From: Szabonella sp046295215
GTDB lineage: Bacteria > Pseudomonadota > Alphaproteobacteria > Rhodobacterales > Rhodobacteraceae
Assembly: GCA_046295215.1 (NCBI GenBank)
Contig: JBKBNP010000004.1
Span: forward strand, 43,199-107,198
DNA length: 64,000 bases
Reading direction: 5' to 3'
Part shown: positions 16,082 to 28,472 of the stretch, one piece after another
Layout of the letters: each line of letters opens with the position of its first letter
How positions within the stretch are numbered: position 1 is the first letter of the stretch
The notes under the pieces: generated by a model
Database searches by the model: none
What the model was told of the DNA's origin: nothing
The model's input: the letters and a program-made list of their open reading frames with translations, nothing else
Made by a program: the position numbers and the translations under genes

Positions 16082-18899
16082 TCAGAAGGAGAGGCGAACC
16101 TGTGCCGTGAGGCTGGCCGCATTCTTCACATTCTTGCCGAAACGGCCGTCGAGCCGGACGTTGGCATTGAGCTGCTTGGCGCCAGCCGGGCCGTTCTCCA
16201 GGATGCGGACGTAGTTGATCCCGACGCTCAGTTCCCCGAAACCGCCGATGTTCTGGCTGCTGATGTTCTGGGTCTTGGTCAGCCCGTCACCCGGATCGAC
16301 GAAGGTGAACACCGATTTCCGGTCCCCGGCGAAGTCGTGATAGTAGTTCGCGCTGGCAAAGTAGGTCGTTCCCGCGTCACCCGTCGGCGCGATGGTCGTG
16401 CGTGCGATGGTGCCGCCGAGGAAACCGGTGATCGAATCGAAGGATGCGATATCGAGCGTCTGCCCGCCGGTGAAAGTCAGGCGCGCGCTGCCGGTGCGGG
16501 TATAGGACAACCCGACCGTCGGCACGAAGCTGAGCCCTTCCTGGCCCATGTCCATCCGATAGCTCAGACGGCCGGTGAAGTTCACCGAATTGGTCTTGAA
16601 CTTCGTGGAGACACCGTCGAGGCCAAGACCCACGAAGCCGGGGCTGACGACCTCGCTCAACTTGAACGTGGTGCTTTCGAACCGCAACTGCGCATCTGTG
16701 GTGATGCGGTCCTTGCTCAGGGCAGCATAGACGCCGACATAGCTCTGGTCGAACTTGGTCTTGGTCTGCGAGGTCACGAGGTTTCCGCTCGGGTTGACGT
16801 CCTGTTTCGAGGTGCCGAAGTTGTAGCCGACCATCGCCCCGAAGGATCCGTCCCAGCCATTGAAATACCGCCCGTCATTGCAGCCGAAGTCATAGCCGCC
16901 CTGCGCGCCGCCATAGGTGGCATCGAGGCTGGTGGTCTGGTCCGAGAAGGAATTGTTGCTGGTGCCCGAGATCGTGGACCGTCCGAAGGTGCCGCGCAGA
17001 TAGCCCCCGCGCGAACAGCCCTCCTCCGCCGCGAGACCCGAGACGAAGGGGCTGGTCGGCCGGTTGATGACCGTCGCGATCAGCGACTGGACCTGCGACG
17101 CATTAGCCGCGATCCCGCCGAAACCGGGGCTGAGCTGGCCGCGGATCTCGACCGTATCGCCGGTCTGCTGAAGCCCGTAGATGAACACACCGCTGTCCGG
17201 CAGGCCGGAGAAGCTGAGCGTGGTTCCCGCCGCGACCCCGGTCATGACCGGAATGGCGGCCAGCGAGGTCTGCCCGGTATTGGTGAAGGCGAAGGTCAGC
17301 GGCCCCGTGGCCGTTCCTCCGACATTGATGATATCGGCAGCCCCGTCCGTCAGGTCACTGTTCAGCAGATAGGTGCCACCGCCCGAAAGGTTGTTCGTCA
17401 CGCTCAGCACATCGCCCGTCCCTGCGCCCAAGAGGCTCACAGTGCCGCTGTTGGCAAGGCTGCCGAGGCTGGTTGCACCGAATGCCGTCACCGCGCCGGT
17501 ATTGGTCAGCGTCCCGGTGACGGCCCCCCCTGACAGCGTGAGGTCCTGGCTGTTGCTGGCCGGGCCATTGACCGTGGCCCCCGAGAGATCGGCGGTGTTG
17601 CTGTTGGTGAAGGATCCGGTGATCGTTCCGCCCGAGAGATCGGCGGTTCCGCTATTGAGGAACGCGCCGTTGATTGTCGCCCCCGCCCCGTTGAAGAGGT
17701 TGCGGTTGTCGATCGTGCCGGCCCCCAGCGTTCCCCCGGCAACATTCGCGATGCCGTCATTGGTCAGAACACCGAGCCCGGTATAGCTCTGCCCGGCCAT
17801 GTTGAGCGTGCCGGTCGCGGCATTGGTGAAGCTCTGCCCCGTCGCCGTCAGCGGCCCGGTGACATTGAAGGTCAGGTTGTTGGTGACATTGCTGTTGAGC
17901 GCACCCTGGGCGTTGAACAGCCCGTTATTGGTGATCCCGCCCGATGTCGCCAGCGTTCCGGTGCTGGTCAGCGTGCCGGTTGCCCGGTTCGTGATCATGC
18001 CGGTCAGGTTGAGACTGGCCGGTGCCAGCACGGTCATCGTGGCTTCGTTGAAGATATTCGCCGAAACCAGACCCGTCGCCGTCAGCGTGCCGCCGTTTCC
18101 GTTGGTCACATCGCCGGTGAAGCTGCCACCATTGATGTTCAGCATGGCGTTGGAGACATCCGTGGTGCCGGTGACCGAGCCCCCCGCAACATCGACCGTC
18201 CCACCGGTGATGCTCAGACCGCCGCCGATCGCACCGCTATGGGTGAGCGTGCCGTCCGTGACCGTCGCGTCCCCGCCGACCGTGCCGGTGTTGTCGAAGC
18301 TGCCCGAATTCGCAAGGCTGGCAATCGTGCCCGCGTTGGAGCCGGTGCCCGCATTGGTGACCGCGCCCGCCGTGCCGCCCGCCTCGTTGGTGAAGGTGCC
18401 GGTGGCCTGGTTGTCGACCGCCGCCAGCGTGCCCGCATTGGTGACGGTGCCGTCTGTGGTGATCGTGGTCAGCCCCGCGACGGAGCCGCCGGCATTCTGG
18501 TCCAGCGTGCCGCCCGAGACCAGCGCCGCACCGAGGATCGCCCCGGTATTGGTGGTGGTGCCCGCGGTATTGGTCAGATCGCCCGCGACCCGGCCCGTAT
18601 TGACAAAATCCCCCGCATTCGCCGCATCACCGGTGATCCCGGTGACCGCGTTCGTATTGGTGAAGCTGCCGGTATTGTCGAGGCTGGCGATGGTGCCTGC
18701 GTTGCTGTTGGCGGTGGCGCTGGCATTGGTGACCGCCCCCGCGACGCCGCCCGCCTCGTTGGTGAAGGTGCCGCCGATCTGGTTGTCGACCGCCGCCAGC
18801 GTGCCCGCATTGGTGACGGTGCCGTCTGTGGTGATCGTGGTCAGCCCCGCGACGGAGCCGCCGGCATTCTGGTCCAGCGTGCCGCCCGAGACCAGCGCC
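16082..18899 (-). CDS. Giant autotransporter, C-terminal part (end of passenger plus beta-barrel)
   Basis: The ~938 C-terminal residues of the autotransporter whose N-terminal part is at 19000-27029. The first ~600 residues continue the Gly/Thr/Asn-rich strand repeats (NTGAILG, TNAGTLAAVDNQ, GGTITGSFTNSNTADLSG). The last ~300 are an autotransporter beta-barrel: SPFVSGLAAEEG, GGYLRGTFGRS, GGAQGGYDFGC, SYVGVYAALSKD, LSYRMDMG, NYVRILENG, and a final strand AASLTAQVRLSF ending in Phe. Two barrel-region cysteines (EEGCSRGG, DFGCNDG) are the only ones I see outside the signal peptide. Its frame matches the N-terminal half exactly if the N block is removed. Confidence 0.88.
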
Positions 18900-19055
18900 N
18901 NNNNNNNNNNNNNNNNNNNNNNNNNNNNNNNNNNNNNNNNNNNNNNNNNNNNNNNNNNNNNNNNNNNNNNNNNNNNNNNNNNNNNNNNNNNNNNNNNNNG
19001 CACCGAGGATCGCCCCGGTATTGGTGGTGGTGCCCGCGGTATTGGTCAGATCGCC
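18330..19055 (-). repeat. 372-base (124-residue) tandem repeat spanning the scaffold gap
   Basis: The block beginning CTGGTTGTCGACCGCCGCCA at 18407 recurs at 18779, exactly 372 bases on. The GCACCGAGGATCG block at 18528 would recur at 18900, where the Ns begin, and is found at 19000, immediately after them. Two units are therefore visible, and more may be missing in the gap. Confidence 0.92.
18900..18999. other. Scaffold gap (100 N)
   Basis: Exactly 100 undetermined bases, a conventional placeholder length. It breaks the autotransporter reading frame artificially. Deleting it joins the flanking sequence in register with the 372-base repeat and in frame. Confidence 0.99.
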
Positions 19056-22000
19056 GGTGATGGCATTGGTGTTGTCGAAAGTGCCCGAATTCGCAAGGCT
19101 GGCAATCGTGCCCGCGTTGGAGCCGGTGCCCGCGTTGGTGACCGCCCCCGCAAAGGCCCCGGCGGAGTTGGCAAAGGTGGCGTCGTTCTGCACTGGCCCG
19201 GCGATTGTGCCCTGGTTGGTCAGCGTTCCCGCCGTGACCGTGGTGAGGCCGGTATAGGTGTTCAAACCGGTCAGGATCAACTCACCATCACCAATCTTCT
19301 CGACCGGGCGGCCTGCGGCATCCTCGCCGATTGCGCCCGATTGTGTGGCGCTGCCCAGCGTAACCTGCAATTGCGTGTCATCGCTGGCCAGCGTGATCGG
19401 CGTGATGTTGTCGATGCCGGCGGCATAGTCGATGACCGAGCCGAAGGTGGTGATCATGCCCGCAGCGCCGCCCCCGGCAAGGTTGCTTTCCAGCCGCAGG
19501 GTCGCATCGGGCAGGGCATCTGGTGCGCTGGCGCTGCCGACGAAGATCGAGGCCGTGCCGGTATTGTCGCCCGACAGCACAAGCGTTCCGGAAACCACCG
19601 TCAGGTTGTTCACCGCATTGTCGCCCGACAGCGTCAGCGTGCCGCTGCCGACCTTGGTCACGCCGGAGGTGCCGGTGATCGTGCCCGCAAAGGCCGTATC
19701 GGCACTGTTGCCGCCCGTTGTCAGAACCGCATTCGCCGCGATGGCACCGGTTCCGCTGAACTGCGCGATGGTTTCATCGGCGCTGACCAGCAACGTGCCG
19801 CCTACAAGGAGGACAGAGTTCGCGTCGGCAATCGCCGAACCGCCCGTGACCTCCAGCGTGCCGGAATTGACCGTTGTCAGTCCGGTGTAGGTATTCGTGC
19901 CCGACAGCGTGAAGGTGCCGGTGCCCTGCACTGTCAGCCCGCCAGACCCCGAGATCGCCCCGGAGAAGTCGGTGCTGGTGGCATTGCCGGTGGTGAGGGT
20001 CGCGCCGTCAAGGCTCACGATCCCGGTTCCCGCAAGGCTGCCGATGGTTTCGGCGGTGGTGATGATGAAGGTGCCCGACCCGTTGACGGTCAGGTTCTCG
20101 TCATCCGCGATGCCGCCATTGTTGCTGATGAGGCTGCCGGAGGCCACCGTGATGGCATTGCCCGAGGTATCAAGACTGCCGCCGCCGTTCAGGATCACGT
20201 TGCCGCCGTCGATCAGCGCCGAGGATGCCCCCGACACCGTGCCGGTGATCGTGGTCGTGGCGGCGGTGGAGGTGATCGCACCCGCACCGTTCAGCGTGCC
20301 GGTGATCTGGCCGCCATTGAGCGTTTGCAGCCCGGTGGAGGTGACCGTCCCGGCCATCGTGCCGCCTTGCTGCGTGTAGCTGCCGGTGGTGATGGCCGCA
20401 GCGCCATCGATCGTGCCTTCGACCAGCGTCAGCGAGGCAACATTGTCAGCCGCGTTGTTGGTCAGGGTGCCGACATTGATGGTGACAGCGGCCGTTGCCG
20501 CGAGCCCACCGCTCTGGTTGTTCAGCGTGCCGTCGTTGTTGATGTTGACCGTGCCCGAGGCGATGGTTCCGGTCAGGATCGTCTCGTTCGACATTACCGC
20601 AACTGCGCCACTGCCGGACAACGTGCCGGAGATGGTGCCGCCCGACAGGGTCTGCGCGCCGCTCGCGTTGATGATGCCATCCATCACGGCATTGTTCGAC
20701 TGGTTGAACGTGTCGGTCACGATCTCCCCGGCGCCGTTGATCGTGCCGCCCGTCTGCACGACGGTTGCAAGGGTCTGTGCCGCGTCGTTCGTGTAGGTGC
20801 CGGTGCCGAACACATTGAGGTTGGTCGCCGCGTCGATGCCGCCATTCACGTTCTGCAATGTGCCCGAAGCCACATGCAACGTTCCCGCACCCATGGAACC
20901 GTTCAGCGTGGTGAGGCCGGTCTGCACCGTGATTATGCCGCCGCTAGTCAGGTCACCGTCGATGGTCCCCTGCGAAAGCGTCGAGATCCCGGTCGTGGTG
21001 ACATTGGTGCCCGCCCCGATGGTCGCCCCGCCCGATTGCGCGAAGGTCGCGGCATTGACCGTGACCGTGCCACCGGTCGCCCCGCCCGTTTGCGTGAAGG
21101 CCCCCGAGAGCGTCAGCGCGCCACCGCCGTTGACCAGAGAATTCGCCCCGCTTTGGGTCAGTGAGGCCGCGTCTTCCGTGCCGTTCACGGTGAAGACGGC
21201 ATTTGGCCCAGCCACGGCAACCGTTGCCGCTGCGCCGAGCGCCCCGGTCACGCCGCCATTGACGATGAATTGCCCGGCACCATTGATCGTGACACCTGTG
21301 GACCCGGCGATGGAACCAGTATTGCTGACTTCCAGAACGCCAGCATTGATCGTGGTGGTGCCGGTATAGGTGTTATCATTGGTCAGCGTCGTGGTGCCCG
21401 ATCCGCTTTGCAGCACGTTGGAGGGAGGAGATGTTCCATCCGCCAGCACACCATCGACTGTGACTGCGCCGACATTGGCAAATTCATAGGTGCCCGCCGT
21501 GATGGTCACATTGGCCCCGATGCTGCCCGCGTTCTGGATGAACGACCCGGTGGCATTCAGGCTCGATCCCGCAACACCGGTAACCGTGCCACCGTCAATG
21601 GTGACATTGGTCGCGGTATAGCTTGCGTCATTGAGCGCGAGTGTGCCGTCGGACAGGAAGTTGCCGGTCTGGTTGACGGTCACGTTGCTGCCGAAAATCG
21701 TGTAAGCGCCGTTGTTGATCACAGCGCCGGTCTGATTGATGGTCACGTTGTTGGCGGTGACATTGACCTGCCCGCCCACGCTGTTCGTCAGGGTGCCCGT
21801 ATGGGTAACCGTGGCCCCCGTGGCGGCGATGTTGACCTGCCCGCCAGCCATGTTCGCAAGCGGCCCGTTGATCGCCAGATCGCCACCGGTCAGGTTGATC
21901 TGGCCAGCGTTGTTGATCGTGCCGCCGCTTTCAAGCGTTCCCTCGCCGCCCGGGCCGTTGAAATTGATGACGCCGGTGGCATTGTTGTTGATGTCGCCGG

Positions 22001-25000
22001 CATCGGTGACTGTCCCATCGGTCGCCACATTGATCGTGTCATCGTTGTTCAGCGTGTTGTCGGTGCCTTGCAGCGTGGCATTTGCGCCGACATTGATCGT
22101 GCCGGTCGTGTTGGTGATTATGCCTGCGGACAGGGTGGCGCCAGCGCCAATGTCGATCACGCCGGAATTGTCATTGGTGACGGTTCCGGCTGTAAGCATC
22201 TGATTGTCGGCGATATTCACGGCTGCGTTGTTGGCAAGCGCCGCAATCGTCTCGTTGCCATCGACGTTGAGCGTGCCGGTAGCGGCCACCGTCACGGTCG
22301 CCCCGGCGGCGAGACCGCCGCCATCGGTGGTCAGCGTGCCGTTCGTCTGCACCGTGACGGAGGTGGAGGCGATGGTGCCGGTCAGCGTGGTCTCCCCCGC
22401 CTGCACCACCGTTGCAACGGCCGCATTGGTCAGATCACCGGAGATCGTGCCGGATTCGAGGATCTGCGTTCCGGAGGCGTTCAGCGTGCCCGACATGTCG
22501 CCACCCGCCTGGGTGAAATCGGTGGTGGTCAGCAGGCCGCCGCCGTTGATCAGCCCGCCATTCTGCACCACGGCGGCCACGGTATCGGCGGCGCCGTTCG
22601 TCAGCGTGCCATCCGCATTGACCGTGACGGTTGCCCCATTGGCAAGTCCGCCCCCGTTGTTGACCAAAACACCATCATTCCCGATGGTCACGGAGCCCGA
22701 GGCGATGGAGCCCGTCAGCGTGGTCGTGCCGGTCTGCACCGTGACCGCACCCGCGCCAGACAGGGAGCCGGTAATGATGCCATCATTGAGCGTCTGCGCG
22801 CCAGAGGCCGCGATGGTGCCCGAAACCGTGCCGCCGGTCTGGCCGAAGGTGGTGGTGGTCAGCGTGCCCGTGCCGCCGATCTCGCCCGTGCCGTTCAGCG
22901 TGACGCCGCCGTTCTGGGTCACCGCCGTATTGATGGTCAAGGTGCCGTTCGTGACCTCGGTTGCCTCTGCATCATCCCCCAGCGTTCCGCCCGCCGCGAC
23001 AACCAGCGTGCCGCCGCTGACCGTCGTGCCGTCGGTATAGTCATTGGCCCCTTCAAAGGTCGTGCTGCCGGTTCCCGCGCGCGCAAACCCGCCCGCGCCG
23101 GTGATCGTGCCGGCGAGCGTGCCGGTGCCGCTGCCCGCAACGGTCAGAAGGTTGCCGCTGAGATCGGCGATCGACCCTGCCGAAGTGCCGCTGAGCGTGC
23201 CGATGGTTTCGGCGGCATTCAGCAGAAGGTTCCCGCCGTTCAGCGCAACTTCGCCCGAATCCGCGATGGCATTGCCGCCCGAAAGGGACAGAATCCCCCC
23301 TTCAACCGTGGTCGTGCCGGTGTGGGTATTGGTGCCGGACAGTTCCAGTGTGCCGGTCCCGGCCTTGGTCAGCCCGCCCGCACCCGAAACATCGCCCGAA
23401 ATCGCGGTGTTGCCCGCGCCATTCACGGTCAGCAGGTTGCCCGCGTTGTTCACATCGCCCGAAAGCGTCAGGGTGGTGCCTGCACTCGAGGTGATCTGCG
23501 CCGCCGCCGTCAGCGTGACATCGCCCGAAAGCGAATTGTCGCCCGCGAGATTGCGCAGGGCGCCGGTTGCGCCGACACCGCTTCCGGCAAGGCTCAACGC
23601 CTCGTCCGCGATGTCGATGCCGCCCGAAAGGGCAAGGGTCGCGCCGTTCTGAACCACGGTGCCGCCAGCGGCGGTGCCTAGACCCAGGGCGTTCTCGATT
23701 TGCAGCGTGCCAGCGCCAATGGTCGTTGTGCCGGTATAGGTGTTCGCCGCTGTCAGGATCAGTATTCCGTCCCCGGTCTTGGTGAAGCCGAAGGAGCCGC
23801 CGAACTCGCCAATCGCCCCCGATTGCGTCGCAACCTCGCCCGCGTTTGTCACGTTGAGCTGCGTCGTGTTGCTTTCGATGGTGATGGTGGAGGCGTTCGT
23901 CACACCAGCCAGATAGTCGATCACCGAGCCTTGCGTGCGGATGTTGGCCCCGCCCGCGGCCCCGGTGGCGGCGATGGTCAGCGTGGCCTCGGTCGGGGTG
24001 GTGCCTGCAACGATGATCTCGCCAATGCTGTTCACCGCGTTCGACAGGATCAGCGTGCCGTTGTTGATGGTGATCCCGCCATCCGTTGTCACCAGACCCG
24101 TCAGGTTCATGGCGCCGCTACCGTTCTTGACCAGCCGCGACCCGGCAGACCCCGTCACCGCCGCTGCAATATCGGCGGCCAGCGCGTCATTGACCGTCAG
24201 CGTGCTGGTGCCAAGCGCAATCGTGCCGCCCGTCGCGGTGATGCGGCCAAGCGATTCATCCGCGCCGAGGATCAGACTCCCCCCGCTGATCGACACGACG
24301 GAGGCCGCGTTGATCGCGTCGCCCCCCTGAACGGTCAACGAGCCGGAGGTGATGCTTGTCGCACCGGTGCGCGTGTTGTTGGCATTGTCCAGCGTCACGT
24401 TGCCGCCCGCAACAGTCAGCACGCCTGCGCCGGTGACCTGCCCGGTGATGTTCGATGCCCCCGAGGTCAGCGTCAGGGTCTCGCCTGCGGTGACAATGGC
24501 CACAGACCCCGCGCCCGAGATCGAGGCGATGGATTCCGACCCGGTGGTCGAAAAGCTGCCCGCATTTGTGATCGCCGCAGTCGTGGCCAGCGCCCCGCCA
24601 TCGGTGGACAGGGTGCCATCCGCACCGGTCAACAGCGCGGTGGAGGCCAGCGTGCCAGTGCCGGTCAGCGCCAGCGTGCCACCCGTGACCGAGGTCGCGC
24701 CCGTGTAGCTGTTCGCCCCGGTCAGCGTCTGCGTGCCGGTGCCGGTCTTGGTCAGCCCGCCGGTGCCCTGGATCACACCGGCAAAGCTGCCCGATACATC
24801 CGCCCCGCCTATGATGATCGTGTTGGCCTGAAGGTTCACCGTGCCGCCGGCCCCGGCGACATTGCCGAGCGCACCGACATTGGCGTCCGTATCGAGCCGC
24901 AGCGTCGTGCCGGTGGCGACATTGGTTGCCGCCGAATTGGAAACCGCGCCGGGATTGGCTAGCGCAAGCACACCCGCACTGACCGTCGTGGCCCCGGTAT

Positions 25001-27029
25001 AGGTGTTGGCGCCTGACAGGATGAGTGTGCCGGTTCCGATCTTTTCAAACCCGAAGGCAGGATCGGTGCCGCTGATTACGCCGGACTGTTCCGCCTCGTC
25101 GGCGGCCAGAACCTCCAGCCGCGTCGTCGCGGAGGAAATCACCAGCGCAGACGCCTCGTTGACATTATTGGCATAGCTGACGACCGACCCGGTGGTGGTG
25201 ATGGTGCCGCCGATGGCCCCGGAATTGCCAATCCGCAGACGGCCGTCATTCCCGACCGTCACGTCGCCCCCGATGGAGCCGCTGATTTCAAGTGTGCCGT
25301 CTGTGACGGTCGTCAATCCGGTGTAGCTGTTGGCGGCCGAGAGTGTGGTGGTGCCGGTTCCGGCGGTCGTCAGGGCGCCGCTGCCTGAAATTTCTCCGTT
25401 CAGCGTCAGCGTGTTCGCACCGGAACTGCGGAGCGTCCCGCCGTCCACGCCGAGTTCGACCCCTTGCGTCAAGGTGAGCGCTCCACCCACCGCAGCAAGC
25501 GTTGCATCGTTCAGGCCAAGTGCGCCTGTGCCAGCGATACTGGACAGGGCCAGTGTGCCGCCGCCAATGACCGTCAGCCCTGCGTTAAGTGTCAGGGTAG
25601 CGGTCTGCGTGAACACAGAGCCGTTGGTGTCCAGCGTCGTGCCAGCAGTGTTGTTGACAAAACCTGCCGCGTTGACGTGATCTGCATCGATGCGGATGGT
25701 CCCGCCGCCACCCGTCAGTGCGGTTGTGACCGAACCACCGTTCAGGTTCAGCTGACCATCCGTGTTCACGACTGCCGCAAACAACGTGCCCGACGCCGTC
25801 AGCGTCGCCACCGCGCCGGCGTTCACGACCGTGGTGCCCCCAGTCACGCTGCCGCCGTTTACCAGCAGTGTGCCGCTGTCGACCGTCACGTTGCCGCCCG
25901 AAATCGTGCCGGTCAGCGTGACTGTCCCGGTCTGCACCGTTGTCGCCCCGGCCCCCGCCAGCGTGCCCGCGATGGTGCCGCCCGACAGCGTTTTGGCGCC
26001 CGAGGTGGAGACTGTTCCCGACAGCGTGCCGCCGGTCTGGGTGTAGGTCGCCGCAGAAAGTGTTGCAGACCCCGAAATCACGCCGGTTCCGCCAAGCGAG
26101 ACCGCACCGGCTGTTTCGGCAACATTGACCGCGATCTCGCCGTTGCCGCTGATCGTCAGCGTCTCGGCATCGGCCAGATCGGACGCGCCGGAAAGGGTCA
26201 GCACACCGCCACTGACTTCGGTCGCGCCGGTGACATTGCCGGAATTTGAAAAGGTGCCGCCCGTCACGGACAGGGAGGCCACCGTGCCCGCGTTGGTTCC
26301 GGTCCCGGCAGAGGCAACCGCGCCCGCGCTGCCAGAGGTATTGTTGAACGTGCCGTCCGTCCCGACAGTCACGCCGCCGTTCAGCGCACCGCCATTGTTC
26401 GACAATGTGCCGCCGTTGACCGTGGCGAGGCCGGAAACGCTAGCGCTGGCGTCCGTCAGGTTGAAATTGCCACCGTTCAGAAGGACCGTTCCGATGATGC
26501 TCCCCGCCAGGTTGCCGAGCGCGCTGTCGTTCAGGATCGCGTTTCCGGTCAGCGTGACTTCGCTGTCCAGTGAGGCGGTCGCGTTGTCGTTCAGCGTCAG
26601 GGTGGTGGTCAGCGCCTTGGCGCCCACACCGCTCGAAGCAAGTTGCCCGTTGCCCGACACCGTGATCGAACCGGCGGTCAGATCGGCCCCGCCAAGCAGG
26701 GTCAGGGTGCCGTCACTGATCGTGACGGATGTCACTGTGATCGCGGCGTCGAGTTCCGGCTGATTGGCGATGGTCCCGTCGTTCAGCACCACATCCTCAT
26801 TGACCGGATCAATGCCGCCCACATAGTTCGTCTGATCGATGAAGTCGCTGTCGGTCATGCCTTCCCACACCGCCTGCCCCTCTGCCTGCCCGCCGATGGC
26901 CAGCGTCACGCCGGTCGCCAGAATGAACACCAGTTCCGTTGCGCGCCCCAGCCGGCAATGACGGCGCAGGCTGCGCTGGCGGATGCCAAGCTGGCGGGTG
27001 GTCGTTTGGAGCGTCACCGAATTCAGCAT
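19000..27029 (-). CDS. Giant autotransporter, N-terminal part (signal peptide and passenger repeats)
   Basis: About 2676 residues. The start MLNSVTLQTTTRQLG has a basic n-region and a hydrophobic stretch (ELVFILATGVTLAIGGQAEGQA), a long signal peptide of the kind seen in large autotransporters. The passenger is made almost entirely of short beta-strand repeats, including many autotransporter-associated strand repeats of the form GxGTLxLSGxNTYTGxTTVxxGTL. A right-handed beta-helix stalk on the cell surface is the expected structure, with adhesion or aggregation as a plausible role. I see no cysteine after the signal peptide and no protease or lipase motif. Without the gap the whole protein would be about 3615 residues. 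Confidence 0.88.
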
Positions 27030-27405
27030 CTGGACTACCTATGGCTAATTGGAGCGGAAAACGCCCCCATGGATCAATTGCCCTGACCCTAGTCCAATGC
27101 TTGACGCTCGGGCAACAGCAAACTCCTTGAATTCGGGCACTGTGGCAGGCACGCACCGCCGGAAATCATTCCTGTCAGCACAACCCGGGGCAGAGAGGAT
27201 GCCGGGTGCGCCGACCTCGGAAAAAAAATCGCATAATATGGGGTGGAACCTATTGTTTCAGGTGGGGGCCAGCCTCACACCGGATTCCCGACCTGCCGCT
27301 CCAATTCGCAAATGTCGCTTGAGTGCCTGCGAATGGTGCAGATCCCTGCTCTGCTGCCTGCGCGTCACGCAAATTGCATGACGGCTTGCCGCGAATCGTC
27401 AATCG

Positions 27406-27425
27406 GTTTTACCATCTGGTCAAAC
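27406..27425. promoter_or_regulatory. 20-base inverted repeat, candidate operator of the BMP transporter operon
   Basis: GTTTTACCA-TC-TGGTCAAAC: 9-base arms with one mismatch, 39 bases before the BMP gene start. The ACCA/TGGT core resembles GntR/FadR- or LacI-type operators. No such regulator gene is present in the window. The rest of the 435 bases between the autotransporter and BMP genes shows an A-run with CATAAT at 27232-27237 but no convincing -35 box. Confidence 0.45.
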
Positions 27426-27464
27426 AACCGGACTTCCAATCCAAGCAACAGGGACATTCCAGCC

Positions 27465-28472
27465 ATGGCCAAAGTCTTTTCCGCCAGCCGCCGCCGCATC
27501 CTGATGACGGGAACGGCGCTTATTGCCTCCGGTCTGATGCCGCGCGCCAGTTTCGCGCAAACCCCTCTCAAGGTTGCGGGCATCTACACCGTGCCGGTCG
27601 AACAGCAATGGGTCAGCCGCATCCACAAGGCCGCCGAGGCCGCCAAGGCCGCAGGGCGGGTCGAGTATTCATTTACCGAGAACGTGTCGAACACCGATTA
27701 CCCGCGCGTGATGCGCGAATATGCCGAGGCCGGGGTCCAATTGATTGTGGGCGAGATTTTCGGGGTGGAACAGGAGGCGCGCGAAGTGGCCGCCGATTAC
27801 CCGAATGTCGCCTTCCTGATGGGGTCGTCCTTTCTGGAAGACGCCAGCCTGCCCAACCTCGCCGTTTTCGACAATTACATTCAGGACGCCTCCTATCTGA
27901 CCGGAATCATTGCGGGAGCCATGAGTGAGGGCAATGTCGGGATGGTCGGCGGCTTCCCGATCCCCGAGGTCAACCGCCTGATGCACGCCTTCATGGCAGG
28001 CGTGCGCGAAACCAGACCGGAAGCGAAATTCCAGGTCAGTTTCATCGGGTCGTGGTTCGATCCGCCGAAAGCCAAGGAAACCGCCTTTGCCATGATCGAG
28101 AGCGGCGCGGACATGCTCTATGCCGAACGGTTCGGGGTCTCGGATGCGGCGCAGGAAAAGGGTGTGCTGGCCATCGGCAATGTGATCGACACGCAGGCCG
28201 ATTATCCCGATACGGTGGTCGTTTCGGCGCTGTGGCATTTCGAGCCGACCTTCGACGCCGCCGTGGAGGCGGTGCAGTCCGGCGCATTCAAGGCCGCCAA
28301 TTACGGGCTCTATTCCTACATGAAGGAGGGCGGCTGTTCGATCTCGCCCCTCGGCACCTTCGAGGGCAAGGTTCCGGCCGAAGCGATGGCGCTTGTGGCC
28401 GAACGCGAGGCCGCGATCCGGGCGGGCACTTTCACCGTCGAGGTCAATGACGACGAGCCGAAATCCTCGTGA
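27465..28472 (+). CDS. BMP-family (BmpA/Med-like) ABC transporter substrate-binding protein
   Basis: 335 residues. A signal peptide with a twin-Arg-like basic start (ASRRRILMTGTALIASGLMPRASFAQ) is followed by the periplasmic binding domain: LKVAGIYTVPVEQQWVSR, VSNTDYPRVMREYAEAG, AGAMSEGNVGMVGGFPIPEVNR and GADMLYAERFGV. BMP proteins bind purine or other nucleosides and nucleobases. The start at 27465 follows an AGGGACA site. The stop overlaps the ATPase start (TGATG), and the next six genes are fused by overlaps into one operon with a CodA-like deaminase, which points to a nucleobase-type ligand. Confidence 0.92.
   Translation: MAKVFSASRRRILMTGTALIASGLMPRASFAQTPLKVAGIYTVPVEQQWVSRIHKAAEAAKAAGRVEYSFTENVSNTDYPRVMREYAEAGVQLIVGEIFGVEQEAREVAADYPNVAFLMGSSFLEDASLPNLAVFDNYIQDASYLTGIIAGAMSEGNVGMVGGFPIPEVNRLMHAFMAGVRETRPEAKFQVSFIGSWFDPPKAKETAFAMIESGADMLYAERFGVSDAAQEKGVLAIGNVIDTQADYPDTVVVSALWHFEPTFDAAVEAVQSGAFKAANYGLYSYMKEGGCSISPLGTFEGKVPAEAMALVAEREAAIRAGTFTVEVNDDEPKSS

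Noticed and set aside
18627..19003. Frameshift or pseudogene in the autotransporter
   Set aside because: The frame change is an artefact of a 100-N placeholder; the halves join in frame without it.
17799..23681. Very long plus-strand open frames (up to 1121 codons) opposite the autotransporter
   Set aside because: They are antisense shadows of a repetitive, GC-rich, stop-poor gene. Translations are Val/Pro/Ala or Gly/Arg low complexity with no domain, and one crosses the Ns.
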